DNA of 64,000 nt from Saccharospirillum sp. MSK14-1 (GCF_003054965.1 NZ_MIES01000026.1:682001-746000), one strand, 5' to 3'; numbered from the stretch's first letter, positions 8,770 through 17,955 are shown. Notes: generated from the sequence alone by a model not told the origin. Translations and numbers: made by a program.

Positions 8770-9636
8770 TCAGGTATTCCAAACACGGGGTGGACAGGCC
8801 GCCATACCGATCAATGCCGGCCGTAACAGCGACCAGCACTGGTTGAATAATTCACGCAGTGGTTCGGCTCGGTTGGCCAGGGCGCGCACGGTGATAAAGT
8901 GGCCCACCTGACTGACACCGGCCAAAGGTTCGCGCTGACACAGTGCGCGTAATTCATCCAGTAATTTATGGTTTTCCTGACCAAAAGGGCCTGCGACCAG
9001 CAACCCATTGACGGCGTGTTGGCGCAGACCCGCGCTGCCATAAACGGCTTCACGATGAGCGTGCTGTACGGCAAAGTTTTCGCGCAAAACCACTTTGCCA
9101 GCCTGACGTATTTGCAGGCGCTGTTGCAGTTCACCATCTTCCAGATCACGCGCGCTGGCAGGCCAGCCCAGGCTGGTAATTTCCCAACCGATAAAGCGCG
9201 ACCCGGCATCGAGTTCAACGTCGGTATCCAGTCGTGCACGGGCGTTGGGGTAGATGATGTTTTCCTGTGGCAACCATTCCAGAACACCGGCGTTAGCCAC
9301 GGTTAACTGATTGCGTTGGTACTGCAGGGCGCCATCGCTTCGAGCGCGATAAGCGCGGCCGGCTCCGGGTGTGGTAATCAGCGCATGAGCGTCAGACTCG
9401 ACCTTGATGGCAATGCGCAGATCATCGCCCGAGACCAACCCGCCGGGTGGGTGTAACAAATAAGCGTGCGCGCAATGTGCGCCTTCTGGATAGAACGCCT
9501 TTTGCACATACAGCGGGCCCTGATGGCGGCAGCGAACCAGACGCGTACCGCGCGCGCTGTTGGCAAAGCCGAGGCCCAGCCAGGCATCCCAATGGCTGGC
9601 AACGGTGGTGGCGGGCAAGTCGACTCGGCTGTTCAT
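8770..9636 (-). CDS. ureD: Urease accessory protein UreD
   Basis: 288 residues. Family segments include LYVQKAFYPEGAHCAHAYLLHPPGG, ITTPGAGRAYRA and LEWLPQENIIYPNAR. UreD (UreH) binds apo-urease first and provides the scaffold on which UreF and UreG dock for nickel loading. It is the first urease gene after the transporter genes, 11 bases downstream of urtE, so the ure genes can be read from the urt transcript. Confidence 0.96.
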   Translation of the reverse strand: MNSRVDLPATTVASHWDAWLGLGFANSARGTRLVRCRHQGPLYVQKAFYPEGAHCAHAYLLHPPGGLVSGDDLRIAIKVESDAHALITTPGAGRAYRARSDGALQYQRNQLTVANAGVLEWLPQENIIYPNARARLDTDVELDAGSRFIGWEITSLGWPASARDLEDGELQQRLQIRQAGKVVLRENFAVQHAHREAVYGSAGLRQHAVNGLLVAGPFGQENHKLLDELRALCQREPLAGVSQVGHFITVRALANRAEPLRELFNQCWSLLRPALIGMAACPPRVWNT

Positions 9637-9647
9637 AACGCGAGTCC

Positions 9648-10343
9648 TTACACCGCCAGATGTTGACGAATCAGATCGTCGGTCAGGTTGGCCATCTGGT
9701 CGCTGGCGACGATGCGGCCTTTTTCCATTAAGCGGAATTCCTGACCCACACGCCGGGCAAAGCCGAGTTTCTGTTCCACCAAAATGACCGTGAGCCCATC
9801 TTCGCGTTGCAGACGCTGAATCACATCGCCAATTTGCGCCACAATGTTCGGCTGAATGCCTTCGTTGGGTTCGTCGAGAATCAGCACTTTCGGATCGAGC
9901 ACCAGGGCGCGACCGATCGCCAGTTGCTGCTGTTGACCGCCGGATAAATCGCCGCCCCGCCGGTGCATCATTTCTGCCAGCACCGGAAACAGATCGAAGA
10001 TTTTTTCCGGGATCTTTTTGGCTTTGTCCGGGCGCGCCTTCAAACCGATGCGCAAGTTTTCTTCAACCGTCAATAGCGGAAAAATATCGCGGCCTTGTGG
10101 CACATAACCGATGCCGGTGCGCGCACGCGTTTCGGCTGATTTATGGTGAATGCTGTCGCCATCGAAAATAATTTCGCCACTTTTTATGGGCAGCAAACCC
10201 ATCAGACATTTCAGTAAGGTGGTTTTGCCCACGCCGTTGCGTCCCATAATGCAGGTACAGGCGCCGGGTTGAATGTCCAGATCGAGGTCCCACAGAATCT
10301 GGGTGCCGCCGTAGAGTTGGTTAAGACCGCGCAGTTCAATCAT
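9648..10343 (-). CDS. urtE: Urea ABC transporter ATPase UrtE
   Basis: 231 residues, LivF-like. Walker A MGRNGVGKTTLL, signature LSGGQQQQLAIGRAL, Walker B KVLILDEPNEGIQP and the switch histidine region are all present. The NEGIQPNIV wording is characteristic of UrtE compared with general branched-chain amino acid ATPases. The start overlaps the urtD stop by 4 bases. It energises urea uptake with UrtD at the inner membrane. Confidence 0.95.
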   Translation of the reverse strand: MIELRGLNQLYGGTQILWDLDLDIQPGACTCIMGRNGVGKTTLLKCLMGLLPIKSGEIIFDGDSIHHKSAETRARTGIGYVPQGRDIFPLLTVEENLRIGLKARPDKAKKIPEKIFDLFPVLAEMMHRRGGDLSGGQQQQLAIGRALVLDPKVLILDEPNEGIQPNIVAQIGDVIQRLQREDGLTVILVEQKLGFARRVGQEFRLMEKGRIVASDQMANLTDDLIRQHLAV

Positions 10344-11161
10344 GCTTCTTCCCCCAGGTACACCTCGATCACATCCGGGTGGTTCTGAATCTGGTCCATG
10401 GTGCCTTCAGCCAACACCGAGCCTTGGTGCAGCACGGTGACGGTGCGGGCAATGGAACGTACAAAAGCCATGTCGTGTTCGACCACTATCACCGTGCGCT
10501 CACCAGCCAGTGACGTCAGTAATTCGGCGGTGCGGTCGGTCTCTTCGGCCGTCATGCCGGCGACCGGTTCGTCGATGAGCAACAGCCGAGGGTCGGCCAC
10601 GAGCAACATGCCGATTTCCAGCCACTGTTTTTGGCCGTGCGATAAACTGCCAGCTAGCATCAGGCGTTGTCCGCTTAGGCCTATGGTTGTTAATACCGAG
10701 TCAATGCGATCGATGTCGGAAGAGGACAGCCGTGCCATTAATGTGGGCCACAAACCCTTGCGGCTTTTCATCGCCAGCTCGAGGTTGTCGAAAACCGTCT
10801 GAGCTTCAAAGACGGTCGGCTTTTGAAACTTCCGTCCAATACCGAGCTGGGCCACTTCGGCTTCAGAGTGCTTGAGCAAATCGATGGTCTGGCCAAAAAA
10901 TGCGCGTCCGGAATCGCAGGCGGTCTTACCGGTAATCACATCCATTAAGGTGGTTTTTCCGGCGCCGTTGGCACCGATCAGACAGCGCAATTCACCGTCG
11001 TTTACATAGAGGTTTAAGTCGTTCAACGCTTTAAAACCGTCGAAGCTGACGCTCAAACTTTCAACGTACAAAATGACTTGATGCGACACGTCTACCGGCA
11101 CGTGAGACGGCGCTAAAAACGGCCAGACGTGATCGCGATCGAGAATAGGAGAGGTCGTCAT
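10340..11161 (-). CDS. urtD: Urea ABC transporter ATPase UrtD
   Basis: 273 residues, LivG-like. Walker A IGANGAGKTTLMDVITG, signature LSHGQKQWLEIGMLL and Walker B LLLIDEPVAGMT are intact. The N-terminal 35 residues before VESLSVSFDGFKAL are longer than the core ATPase but common among UrtD proteins. It overlaps urtC and urtE by 4 bases each, so the three are translationally coupled. Confidence 0.95.
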   Translation of the reverse strand: MTTSPILDRDHVWPFLAPSHVPVDVSHQVILYVESLSVSFDGFKALNDLNLYVNDGELRCLIGANGAGKTTLMDVITGKTACDSGRAFFGQTIDLLKHSEAEVAQLGIGRKFQKPTVFEAQTVFDNLELAMKSRKGLWPTLMARLSSSDIDRIDSVLTTIGLSGQRLMLAGSLSHGQKQWLEIGMLLVADPRLLLIDEPVAGMTAEETDRTAELLTSLAGERTVIVVEHDMAFVRSIARTVTVLHQGSVLAEGTMDQIQNHPDVIEVYLGEEA

Positions 11162-12294
11162 GCGGCGGGCTCCTCAGTCGTCTTCGAGGGTTTAAAACGC
11201 GAGCGCAACTGGCCGACGAGACCGACCAGACCTTTGGGCAGAAAGAGCGTGACCAGTACAAAAAGACCGCCGAGAATAAATAACCATCCGTCGGGCAGAA
11301 TGGCGGTAAAACGCGTCTTGGCGTAATTAACCAGCAGTGCTCCCACGACCGCACCATAGAGCGTGCCGCGACCGCCGACGGCCACCCAGACCACCAATTC
11401 AATCGACTTCAGCGGTGCAAATTCACCGGGATTAATAATGCCGACCTGAGGCACGTAGAGTGCTCCGGCAATGCCCGCAATGACTGCGGAATAAACAAAC
11501 AGACCGACCTTGTAGCGTTCGGTTCGGTAACCGAGAAAACGCACCCGGTTTTCGCCATCACGAATGGCTTCAACCACCTTGCCAAAACGCGATTTCAGTA
11601 TCGCCTGACTGAGGACATAGACCCCACCCAGAATCACGGCGGTGATGGCAAACAGGGCTACGCGGGTGGTGTCGGACTGCAGATCAAAACCGAGCAAGTC
11701 TTTGAAATCGGTCAGGCCATTGTTGCCACCAAAACCCATTTCATTGCGGAAGAAGGCAAGCATTAGGGCGTAGGTCAACGCCTGGGTGATGATCGATAAA
11801 TAGACGCCGGTGACGCGTGAATGAAACGCCAGCCAGCCGAACACAAAGGCGAGCAAACCGGGTACAAATACCACCATCAGCATGGCGAACCAAAACTGGT
11901 CCATCCCCAGCCAGAACCAGGGCAGTTCGTCCCAGTTCAGGAACACCATAAAGTCGGGCAGGATGGGGTTGCCATAGACACCGCGATCGCCGATCTGGCG
12001 CATTAAATACATGCCCATGGCGTAACCGCCGAGCGCAAAGAAAGCGCCATGCCCCAGACTTAAAATGCCGCAGTAACCCCAGATCACATCCACTGACAGC
12101 GCCAGCAAGGCGTAGCTTAAATATTTGCCGAGCAAGGTGATGGTGTAAGTCGAGACATGCAGTGCCGAGGTTTCCGGTATCAGCAAATTACCCAGCGAAG
12201 CCAACAAGGTGACGCCGAATAAGATCGCCACGAACGGCAGCGTTTTGCTGCCCGGTGCGCGGCCCAGTGACAGAAAGTGCATAACGGCGTTCAT
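11158..12294 (-). CDS. urtC: Urea ABC transporter permease UrtC
   Basis: 378 residues of the LivM type with about ten hydrophobic segments. The phrases VDVIWGYCGILSLGHGAFFALGGY and ITQALTYALMLAFF match the urea permease UrtC, including the extra loop with MGMDQFWF that is longer than in amino acid permeases. It pairs with UrtB to form the inner-membrane channel. The ATGA overlap with urtB fixes the start. Confidence 0.94.
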   Translation of the reverse strand: MNAVMHFLSLGRAPGSKTLPFVAILFGVTLLASLGNLLIPETSALHVSTYTITLLGKYLSYALLALSVDVIWGYCGILSLGHGAFFALGGYAMGMYLMRQIGDRGVYGNPILPDFMVFLNWDELPWFWLGMDQFWFAMLMVVFVPGLLAFVFGWLAFHSRVTGVYLSIITQALTYALMLAFFRNEMGFGGNNGLTDFKDLLGFDLQSDTTRVALFAITAVILGGVYVLSQAILKSRFGKVVEAIRDGENRVRFLGYRTERYKVGLFVYSAVIAGIAGALYVPQVGIINPGEFAPLKSIELVVWVAVGGRGTLYGAVVGALLVNYAKTRFTAILPDGWLFILGGLFVLVTLFLPKGLVGLVGQLRSRFKPSKTTEEPAA

Positions 12295-13883
12295 TCAGCG
12301 GCCCTCCCACGTTGCGGGAACAGACCCTTGGGTCGCTTCTGAATAAACAGAATGATGAACACCAGAACCAACGTCGTGGCGAGCACCGTTCCGGTAATCG
12401 GCTCCAGGAATTTATTGGCAACACCCAGACTGAAGGCGGCAACCAAGGTGCCGTACAAATTACCGACGCCGCCGAACACGACGACCATAAAGGAGTCGAT
12501 GATGTACGACTGACCAAGGTTCGGCCCGACGTTGGTGAGCTGGCTTAACGCCACACCACCGACGCCAGCGATACCAGAACCCAGACCAAACGTCAGCGCA
12601 TCCACCCAGTCGGTTTTGATGCCCATGGCTTTGGCCATGGCGCGGTTTTGCGAAACAGCGCGCACCTGTAAACCGAGGGCGGTTTTTTTCATGATCAGAA
12701 CCAGCAACGCAAACACAATGAGTGCGAAGATCAGAATGTAGAGTCGGTTAAACGTCAGCGATAACGCCGGGTTGATTTGCCACGAACCGCTGAGCCAATC
12801 CGGCGCGACAACGCGACGGTTCAAAGGTGAGAAAATGGTGCGCACCAGCTGTTGCAAAATCAGGCTGATGCCGAAGGTGGCGAGCAGAGTTTCCAGTGGG
12901 CGGCCATGCAGAAAACGGATCACGCAGCGTTCAATCAAAACCCCCACGCTGCCAGCCACCAAGAAGGCCATAGGAATCGCCACCCAGATGGATTGGTTAA
13001 TGGCGTTGGGCATCAATTGCTGCACCACAAAGGTGGTGTAGGCACCCAGCATGAGCATTTCGCCGTGCGCCATATTGATCACGCCCATCACGCCGAAGGT
13101 GATGGCCAGACCAAAAGCAGCGAGCAACAGCACCGAACCGAGGCTCAGACCAAAAAAGAGTTGGTCTACGTAGCCGTAAAAGGTGAATTTTTGTTCGATG
13201 CTGTTTAAGGATTCAGCGGCAGCATTCTGTACGGCTTCTGGTGCGTCTTCGTCTTCAGCCAAGCGAGCTAGGGCATTGCGTACCGCGTTTTGCAAACTGC
13301 TGCTGAGTTCGCCAATGGCTTGTACTCGAGCGCCGACCTGATCGCTGCTTTGAGCGGTGTATAAATTCAGGGCGGTATCGAGCGCCTGTTGAACCTTGGC
13401 GTTTTGTTCGTCGGCACGCAGCACATCAAGTTGGGCGATGGTGTCGGCGTTGAGTTGAGTCAGTAATTCATTGACGGCGGCTTCGCGAATGGCCGGATCG
13501 GGTGCGGTCAGTTTTAAACGCGCCAGCGCATCGTTGAGGTAACGACGCAGGCGATTGTTAACGCGAACTTTGGTGACATTGTCTTCGTTGAGCGAGGCGA
13601 TCACCTCACCACTGAGAATGCCGATGTAAGGTGCGTCGCCGGTATTTGGGTCGGCGGCAACCAGGGTTTGGTCAGCATCGCGGTAATAGAGATTGCCGTT
13701 AAACAGGGCGTCGAACAGTGGCAACAAACGCGGGTCGCCTTCGGCTTCCAGTGCTTCTAATAATGACTGGGTTTCGGCCAGGCTGGCTTCGGTTAGTTCA
13801 CCAAGGCGTTGTTCAAACAGCGACTCCGCCAGCGCTGTACTGGTCAGCAGCCAGAGCGTGGCCCAAAGGCAAAGACGTTTCAC
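12291..13883 (-). CDS. urtB: Urea ABC transporter permease UrtB
   Basis: 530 residues from the GTG at 13883, which follows GGAGG (13891-13895) at 7 bases; the 24-base longer frame to 13907 lacks such a site. A signal sequence (VKRLCLWATLWLLTSTALA) leads into a periplasmic helical region of about 220 residues, then eight or so membrane segments with MGVINMAHGEMLMLGAY. The long N-terminal region is normal for proteobacterial UrtB and absent from LivH. It forms the channel with UrtC. Confidence 0.93.
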   Translation of the reverse strand: MKRLCLWATLWLLTSTALAESLFEQRLGELTEASLAETQSLLEALEAEGDPRLLPLFDALFNGNLYYRDADQTLVAADPNTGDAPYIGILSGEVIASLNEDNVTKVRVNNRLRRYLNDALARLKLTAPDPAIREAAVNELLTQLNADTIAQLDVLRADEQNAKVQQALDTALNLYTAQSSDQVGARVQAIGELSSSLQNAVRNALARLAEDEDAPEAVQNAAAESLNSIEQKFTFYGYVDQLFFGLSLGSVLLLAAFGLAITFGVMGVINMAHGEMLMLGAYTTFVVQQLMPNAINQSIWVAIPMAFLVAGSVGVLIERCVIRFLHGRPLETLLATFGISLILQQLVRTIFSPLNRRVVAPDWLSGSWQINPALSLTFNRLYILIFALIVFALLVLIMKKTALGLQVRAVSQNRAMAKAMGIKTDWVDALTFGLGSGIAGVGGVALSQLTNVGPNLGQSYIIDSFMVVVFGGVGNLYGTLVAAFSLGVANKFLEPITGTVLATTLVLVFIILFIQKRPKGLFPQRGRAAE

Positions 13884-13905
13884 AGCGAAACCTCCAAACG
13901 AAAGC

Positions 13906-13931
13906 AAAAAAGCGGGCGACAGAGTCGCCCG
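13906..13931 (-). terminator. Terminator-like hairpin between urtA and urtB
   Basis: Read on the minus strand, CGGGCGAC, a three-base loop and GTCGCCCG form an 8-bp GC stem (13913-13931), soon followed by six U (13906-13911). The Shine-Dalgarno of urtB starts 10 bases beyond the U run. Such partial terminators after a binding-protein gene keep it expressed more highly than the membrane genes. The structure is seen directly; partial termination is inferred. Confidence 0.85.
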
Positions 13932-13957
13932 TAAAAGAGAGAGTCGGGCTTAAAAAC

Positions 13958-15244
13958 TCAGTAGTTCTGTCCCGAGCAGGTTTCGGTTTCGGTGTTGTAG
14001 TTGCCGCAGTTGATTGGGTCGGTCCAATCGGCGATCAGCATTTTGGAATCCGGCAGGAAGTCGGACCAGGCGTCACCGGCGACTACGCCATCGGTGCTCC
14101 AGACCACTTCGAATTGACCGTCGTCCTGAATTTCGCCAATCAGAACCGGCTTGCTCAGGTGGTGGTTGGCGTTCATGACCGCCATGCCACCGGTCAGATT
14201 CGGAACTTCCTGGCCGATCATCGCGGCTTCTACCGCATCGACGTCGGTAGTGCCGGCGTCTTCAACGGCCTGTACCCACATTTTGAAACCGATGTAAGTG
14301 GCTTCCATCGGATCGTTGGTGACGCGGCTGTCGTCGCCGGTGAACTCATGCCACGCAGCGATGAATTCGTCGTTGGCATCGCTGTCGACGCTTTGGAAAT
14401 AGTTCCAGGCGGCCAGGTGACCAACCAGCGGACCGGTGTCGATGCCGGAGAGTTCTTCTTCACCGACCGAGAATGCAACCACCGGAATTTCGAAAGAATC
14501 GATGTTCTGGTTACCCAGCTCACGGTAGAATGGCACGTTGGCATCACCGTTAATGGTGGAGACCACGGCGGTGGGTTTGCCGGCGCTGCCGAATTCTTTG
14601 ATGTCAGAAACAATCGACTGCCAGTCGGAATGACTGAACGGCGTGTAGTTGATCATGATGTCTTCTTCGGCCACGCCATGATCCATCAAATAGGCTTCAA
14701 GAATTTTGTTGGTGGTTCGCGGGTACACGTAGTCGGTACCAGCCAATACCCAACGCTCAATGCCCAGATCGTTCATCAGATAGTCGACGGCCGGAATCGC
14801 TTGCTGGTTTGGCGCCGCACCGGTGTAGAAAATGTTTTCCGACGATTCTTCACCTTCGTACTGAACCGGGTAGAACATCAAACCGTTCAGTTCTTCAACG
14901 ACAGGCAAGACCGATTTGCGCGATACCGAGGTCCAGGAACCGAAGATCACATCAACTTCTTCTTCCTCTAACAGTTCGCGCGCTTTTTCAGCAAACAGCG
15001 GCCAGTCGGAAGCTGGGTCAACCACAACGGCTTCGAGTGGGCGACCGAGCACACCACCGGCTTCATTTTGTTGTTCCACCATCATCAAAACGGTGTCTTT
15101 CAGTGTGCTTTCACTGATGGCCATGGTGCCGGACAGTGAATGCAGTACACCGACTTTAATCGGATCTTCTTCGGCCAGCGCGTTGCCGCCAATGGCCGCA
15201 CTCAAACCCAGCGCCAGGCCGGGCAATAAATGCTTGGTGTTCAT
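13958..15244 (-). CDS. urtA: Urea ABC transporter substrate-binding protein UrtA
   Basis: 428 residues from the ATG at 15244, preceded by GGGGAG. A signal peptide ending near GNALA is followed by the type I periplasmic binding fold (IKVGVLHSLSGTMAISE, DPASDWPLFAEKARELL, FYPVQYEGEESS). These phrases separate UrtA from branched-chain amino acid binders. The frame runs upstream to 15304 but adds no signal-like sequence. It captures urea in the periplasm and is the first gene of the urt-ure run. Confidence 0.95.
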   Translation of the reverse strand: MNTKHLLPGLALGLSAAIGGNALAEEDPIKVGVLHSLSGTMAISESTLKDTVLMMVEQQNEAGGVLGRPLEAVVVDPASDWPLFAEKARELLEEEEVDVIFGSWTSVSRKSVLPVVEELNGLMFYPVQYEGEESSENIFYTGAAPNQQAIPAVDYLMNDLGIERWVLAGTDYVYPRTTNKILEAYLMDHGVAEEDIMINYTPFSHSDWQSIVSDIKEFGSAGKPTAVVSTINGDANVPFYRELGNQNIDSFEIPVVAFSVGEEELSGIDTGPLVGHLAAWNYFQSVDSDANDEFIAAWHEFTGDDSRVTNDPMEATYIGFKMWVQAVEDAGTTDVDAVEAAMIGQEVPNLTGGMAVMNANHHLSKPVLIGEIQDDGQFEVVWSTDGVVAGDAWSDFLPDSKMLIADWTDPINCGNYNTETETCSGQNY

Positions 15245-15455
15245 GTTAGGACTCCCCTTGCTCTTTTTAGGTAGGAAACGGATCAGCGATTCGTTCGAAC
15301 CCACGCATTTTTAGACGCAGGCTCACTGAAGGCATCAGCACAGCCGATGGTGGGCGAGGGTGGCAAGCCGGCCTAGTGGCCGATTGGCGGGGAGGGGTGG
15401 GGTAATTGACGTATTGATTTTATCGAGCGCAGTTGGCTCGGTGATTTGTAGCGAT

Positions 15456-15484
15456 AAAAAAGCCGGGCGATGCCCGGCTTTTTT
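15456..15484. terminator. Bidirectional rho-independent terminator
   Basis: A perfect 8-bp stem AGCCGGGC-GAT-GCCCGGCT is flanked by six A on the left and six T on the right, so it can end transcription in either direction. It lies 15 bases past the stop of the GNA1162-like lipoprotein gene on the minus strand, and ends that cassette before the urtA promoter region. Confidence 0.93.
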
Positions 15485-15499
15485 GGTTTGTTTCTTGGG

Positions 15500-16192
15500 T
15501 TACTGTTCCGCTTCAGCGGCCGCTTTTTCTTCCGCCAGTTGCTGATAGTACTGTTCGTAATAATGCGAGTACGGCCCGGGTGGTAAGGGTGTGTAGCCGT
15601 AATAAAAGGCTTGCGCGTTGGCTTCGCGCGTCAGCGGTAAATAATTTGGCGCAGCGCGTTCTACTGCGGCGGTGATCGCCGATGAAAGCAGACTCGCCAT
15701 GCCGCCACCCTGACTTTCGTTTTGCGGCGTGTAGCTCAGGTTTTCGCGAGCGGTCCAGAGTTCCACGCCGTTTTTGTCGACGATGCGGTATTCAAAATCG
15801 ACTTCGGTGGTGGTGGAAATCACCACGTAACGCGAGGTCCATTCGTGAATGGTGACGTACAAAACGGCATCGGCTCCGAACCAGCTGGCCAGATCGCTGG
15901 TCGCCAGTTGGTGAATTTCTGCCGGTTCATAGAGGCCTTCGAATTCCAGAATGGTTTTCACCGTGTTCACCGGAAAAACGTAATAGCCTTTTTCACCGAG
16001 CAGTTTAGGCAAGGTGGTTAACACCGACGACGGGGCCTGCACATCGACCGATTCATTAACCACCGGCACTACCAGAATGGAGGTGGGTTTGACCTCGTGG
16101 TACGTCGCTAACGGATCGTTGTAGGGCAGATTCATACAGCCGGCGAGCAGGGCAGCAAACGCCAGCGAGACCATCAAACGCAGTGCGTTCAT
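15500..16192 (-). CDS. GNA1162/DUF799-like lipoprotein
   Basis: 230 residues from the ATG at 16192, which has GGGAGG upstream. The signal peptide ends in the lipobox LAGC (mature Cys 19). The body has an alternating alpha/beta pattern, SILVVPVVNESVDVQAPSSV, then WFGADAVLYVTIHEWTSRY and DFEYRIVDKNGVELWTA, which I recognise as the GNA1162 (DUF799) family, related in fold to nucleotide-free periplasmic subunits. A Tyr/Pro-rich tail ends EKAAAEAEQ. It is last of four co-directional lipoprotein genes. Molecular function is not established. Confidence 0.75.
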   Translation of the reverse strand: MNALRLMVSLAFAALLAGCMNLPYNDPLATYHEVKPTSILVVPVVNESVDVQAPSSVLTTLPKLLGEKGYYVFPVNTVKTILEFEGLYEPAEIHQLATSDLASWFGADAVLYVTIHEWTSRYVVISTTTEVDFEYRIVDKNGVELWTARENLSYTPQNESQGGGMASLLSSAITAAVERAAPNYLPLTREANAQAFYYGYTPLPPGPYSHYYEQYYQQLAEEKAAAEAEQ

Positions 16193-16193
16193 C

Positions 16194-16532
16194 TTATTGC
16201 CCTCCCAGGTTTTCAATCAGCGAACCCATCAGCGGTCGGCTTTCCGGCCAGGTGTCGTACTCCAGTTGGTAGTACTCCAGCGCTTGCTCGGTGTTGCCCG
16301 CCTGCAAATAAAAGGTGCCGGCTTCGGCCAGTAAACCGGGGGCGGGTGTCTGGCCGCGAGCCATCACTTTATCGAGAAAGGCGACGTGATCGGCGAGCAC
16401 GGCGTCTTGCTCGCTGGGCTCGGTGTAGTACACGAAGAGGTCTTCTTCATAGCTGCCCCAGTCGTACAACTGGGTGGATTCGCAGCCCGCCAACACCAAG
16501 GCCGGCAGGATTAACCACAGAATACGCGTCAT
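16194..16532 (-). CDS. DUF4810-like small lipoprotein
   Basis: 112 residues with lipobox LAGC at positions 13-16 and a body that reads as one or two helical repeats (LLAEAGTFYLQAGNTEQALEYYQLE, a TPR-like unit). The segment LYDWGSYEEDLFVYY near the N-terminus is typical of the DUF4810 proteins that travel with CsgG-like and GNA1162-like genes. It overlaps the upstream gene by 4 bases and ends 2 bases before the next start. Confidence 0.7.
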   Translation of the reverse strand: MTRILWLILPALVLAGCESTQLYDWGSYEEDLFVYYTEPSEQDAVLADHVAFLDKVMARGQTPAPGLLAEAGTFYLQAGNTEQALEYYQLEYDTWPESRPLMGSLIENLGGQ

Positions 16533-16867
16533 GGGGTGACCTTCAGAATGCGAGTGTCGCCTTCGCTGAGAAAGATTTCACGGCTGAGCTTGCGCTGGCC
16601 GTTGTACCAGACTTCCACCACGTGACGGCCGGTAATGACCCGCACGGCGCTGGCTGAACGAGTGCCAGCGAGGTATTGGCTCATGTCGCCGTATTCGATG
16701 CCATCAATCACCACCTGATAGCCATTGGCTGAGGTGCCTTCGGGCAGTTCAAAAGCGATGCGCGGACGGTCGTCTACGGTGGTCGTTACTTGTGTGGCTG
16801 ACTGAGCGCAGGCGGCCAGCATAAGCACTGTCATCAGTGCGATCAGTACTGCGTTGAATGCTTTCAT
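16529..16867 (-). CDS. Unrecognised small lipoprotein of the CsgG-like cassette
   Basis: 112 residues. The signal peptide ends with lipobox LAAC (mature Cys 20). The rest is predicted mostly beta (RIAFELPEGTSANGYQVVIDG, then VRVITGRHVVEVWYNGQRKL), suggesting a small beta-sandwich. I do not recognise the family by name. The start is coupled to the CsgG-like stop by a TGATG overlap, so the products probably work together at the outer membrane. Confidence 0.7.
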   Translation of the reverse strand: MKAFNAVLIALMTVLMLAACAQSATQVTTTVDDRPRIAFELPEGTSANGYQVVIDGIEYGDMSQYLAGTRSASAVRVITGRHVVEVWYNGQRKLSREIFLSEGDTRILKVTP

Positions 16868-17823
16868 CAGTTGGCCTCCCGGACTTCCAGTTGATTCAGA
16901 TCCTGACCAGCGATGGAGCCAGAGATCAGACCGCCATAGGCGCCTTCTTCCAGTTCGCTGTCGCCGAAGGTGCCGTCGATGCGCAGTTCTCCCACTTTAT
17001 TGCCCGGCAGCGTGATAATGCCGCCGGTGGTTTGTGAGGTGACCTCGCGACCGCGAGTCATCACATCGAACACCATGCCAGCACGAATGCCCTGGCTGGC
17101 GCCGCCACTGATGTAAATCAGGCCGTCTTCCACCGCCAGTACGTCGGCCGACCAGGGTTTTTCCAGCATCAGCAGCGTGAGTTTTTCAACCGCCGCATTG
17201 ACCGCCGCGCCGATGGCCTGATCATTCAGGCTGCCGTCGTAACTGGCGACCGAACCGAAGCCCATGGTGCTGCCGGTTTCGGTTGACGAAGAACCGGTGC
17301 CGGTAACCGATTCAGTGACCTGGCCGGTGCGGGTGTCGACCAAGCGCAGGTCAACCGTCGCGGTGGCTTCCTGGCGCTTGGAGGAGGACAGAAACCCGGA
17401 TTCACCGGTGGTGGAGCGACCAAATTCAGTGAGTGAACCGATGACCAGCGTATCGACGCCAATGATGTTAACGCTCTGGCCCGAGAGTTCGGACTCGCGT
17501 TCCAGCAGTTCGATGTCCGGGCGCTCGAACACTAAATAGTTGTTCGAGTTGATCAGCGACTGCACGAACATATCGGTGATCTTCTGATCGATGTTATCGC
17601 CCGCGTTGGTACCCAGCAGGCTGCGGCCATAGGTGGTTTCATTCGATAACCGGCCGACGGCGATTTTACGTTTCAGCGCCAGGCGAGTAGGCGCGGCGGC
17701 TGCCTGTTGGGCGGCGCGTTGTTGTTCAGCGGAGACCGGCGCTTCGACGTCTTGAAGGGTCGGGCTCTGGCTGGCGCAGGCGGCCAGAACCAAAGGCAGC
17801 GTCAGTAGCATGAATTTTTTCAT
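16867..17823 (-). CDS. CsgG/HfaB family outer-membrane lipoprotein
   Basis: 318 residues. The signal peptide ends in lipobox LAAC (mature Cys 16). The body carries the CsgG core: RKIAVGRLSNETTYGRS, LVFERPDIELLERE, DTLVIGSLTEFGRST, and TATVDLRLVDTRTGQVTESVTGTG. CsgG forms a nonameric outer-membrane pore for curli export, but no curlin, CsgE or CsgF gene is visible here, so curli export is not supported. A C-terminal region of about 90 residues with LAVEDGLIYISGGASQGIRAG extends beyond the CsgG core. It heads the four-gene cassette. Confidence 0.82.
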   Translation of the reverse strand: MKKFMLLTLPLVLAACASQSPTLQDVEAPVSAEQQRAAQQAAAAPTRLALKRKIAVGRLSNETTYGRSLLGTNAGDNIDQKITDMFVQSLINSNNYLVFERPDIELLERESELSGQSVNIIGVDTLVIGSLTEFGRSTTGESGFLSSSKRQEATATVDLRLVDTRTGQVTESVTGTGSSSTETGSTMGFGSVASYDGSLNDQAIGAAVNAAVEKLTLLMLEKPWSADVLAVEDGLIYISGGASQGIRAGMVFDVMTRGREVTSQTTGGIITLPGNKVGELRIDGTFGDSELEEGAYGGLISGSIAGQDLNQLEVREAN

Positions 17824-17955
17824 GGAATCGTCCTTTCCGATAAGCGCCGCCGGAATGGGGCGCAGAACAAGCGGTAAGCCGCGTCACCATAGCAAAAGCG
17901 GCCCGGTTGTGAAGTGACTTTTAGCCAAATATCGTACGCGAACGGGAAGGCCGTG

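Noticed and set aside
12291-13883. UrtB as a fusion of an extra protein with a permease, because of its 220-residue N-terminal region.
   Set aside because: This periplasmic extension is usual for proteobacterial UrtB.
13718-14971. Long open frame of 417 codons on the plus strand.
   Set aside because: It lies wholly antisense to urtB and urtA, has no ribosome site or recognisable domain, and follows from codon bias of the real genes.
15245-15455. A sigma-54 promoter upstream of urtA, expected for nitrogen control.
   Set aside because: No TGGCAC-N5-TTGC pattern was found by eye on the minus strand.
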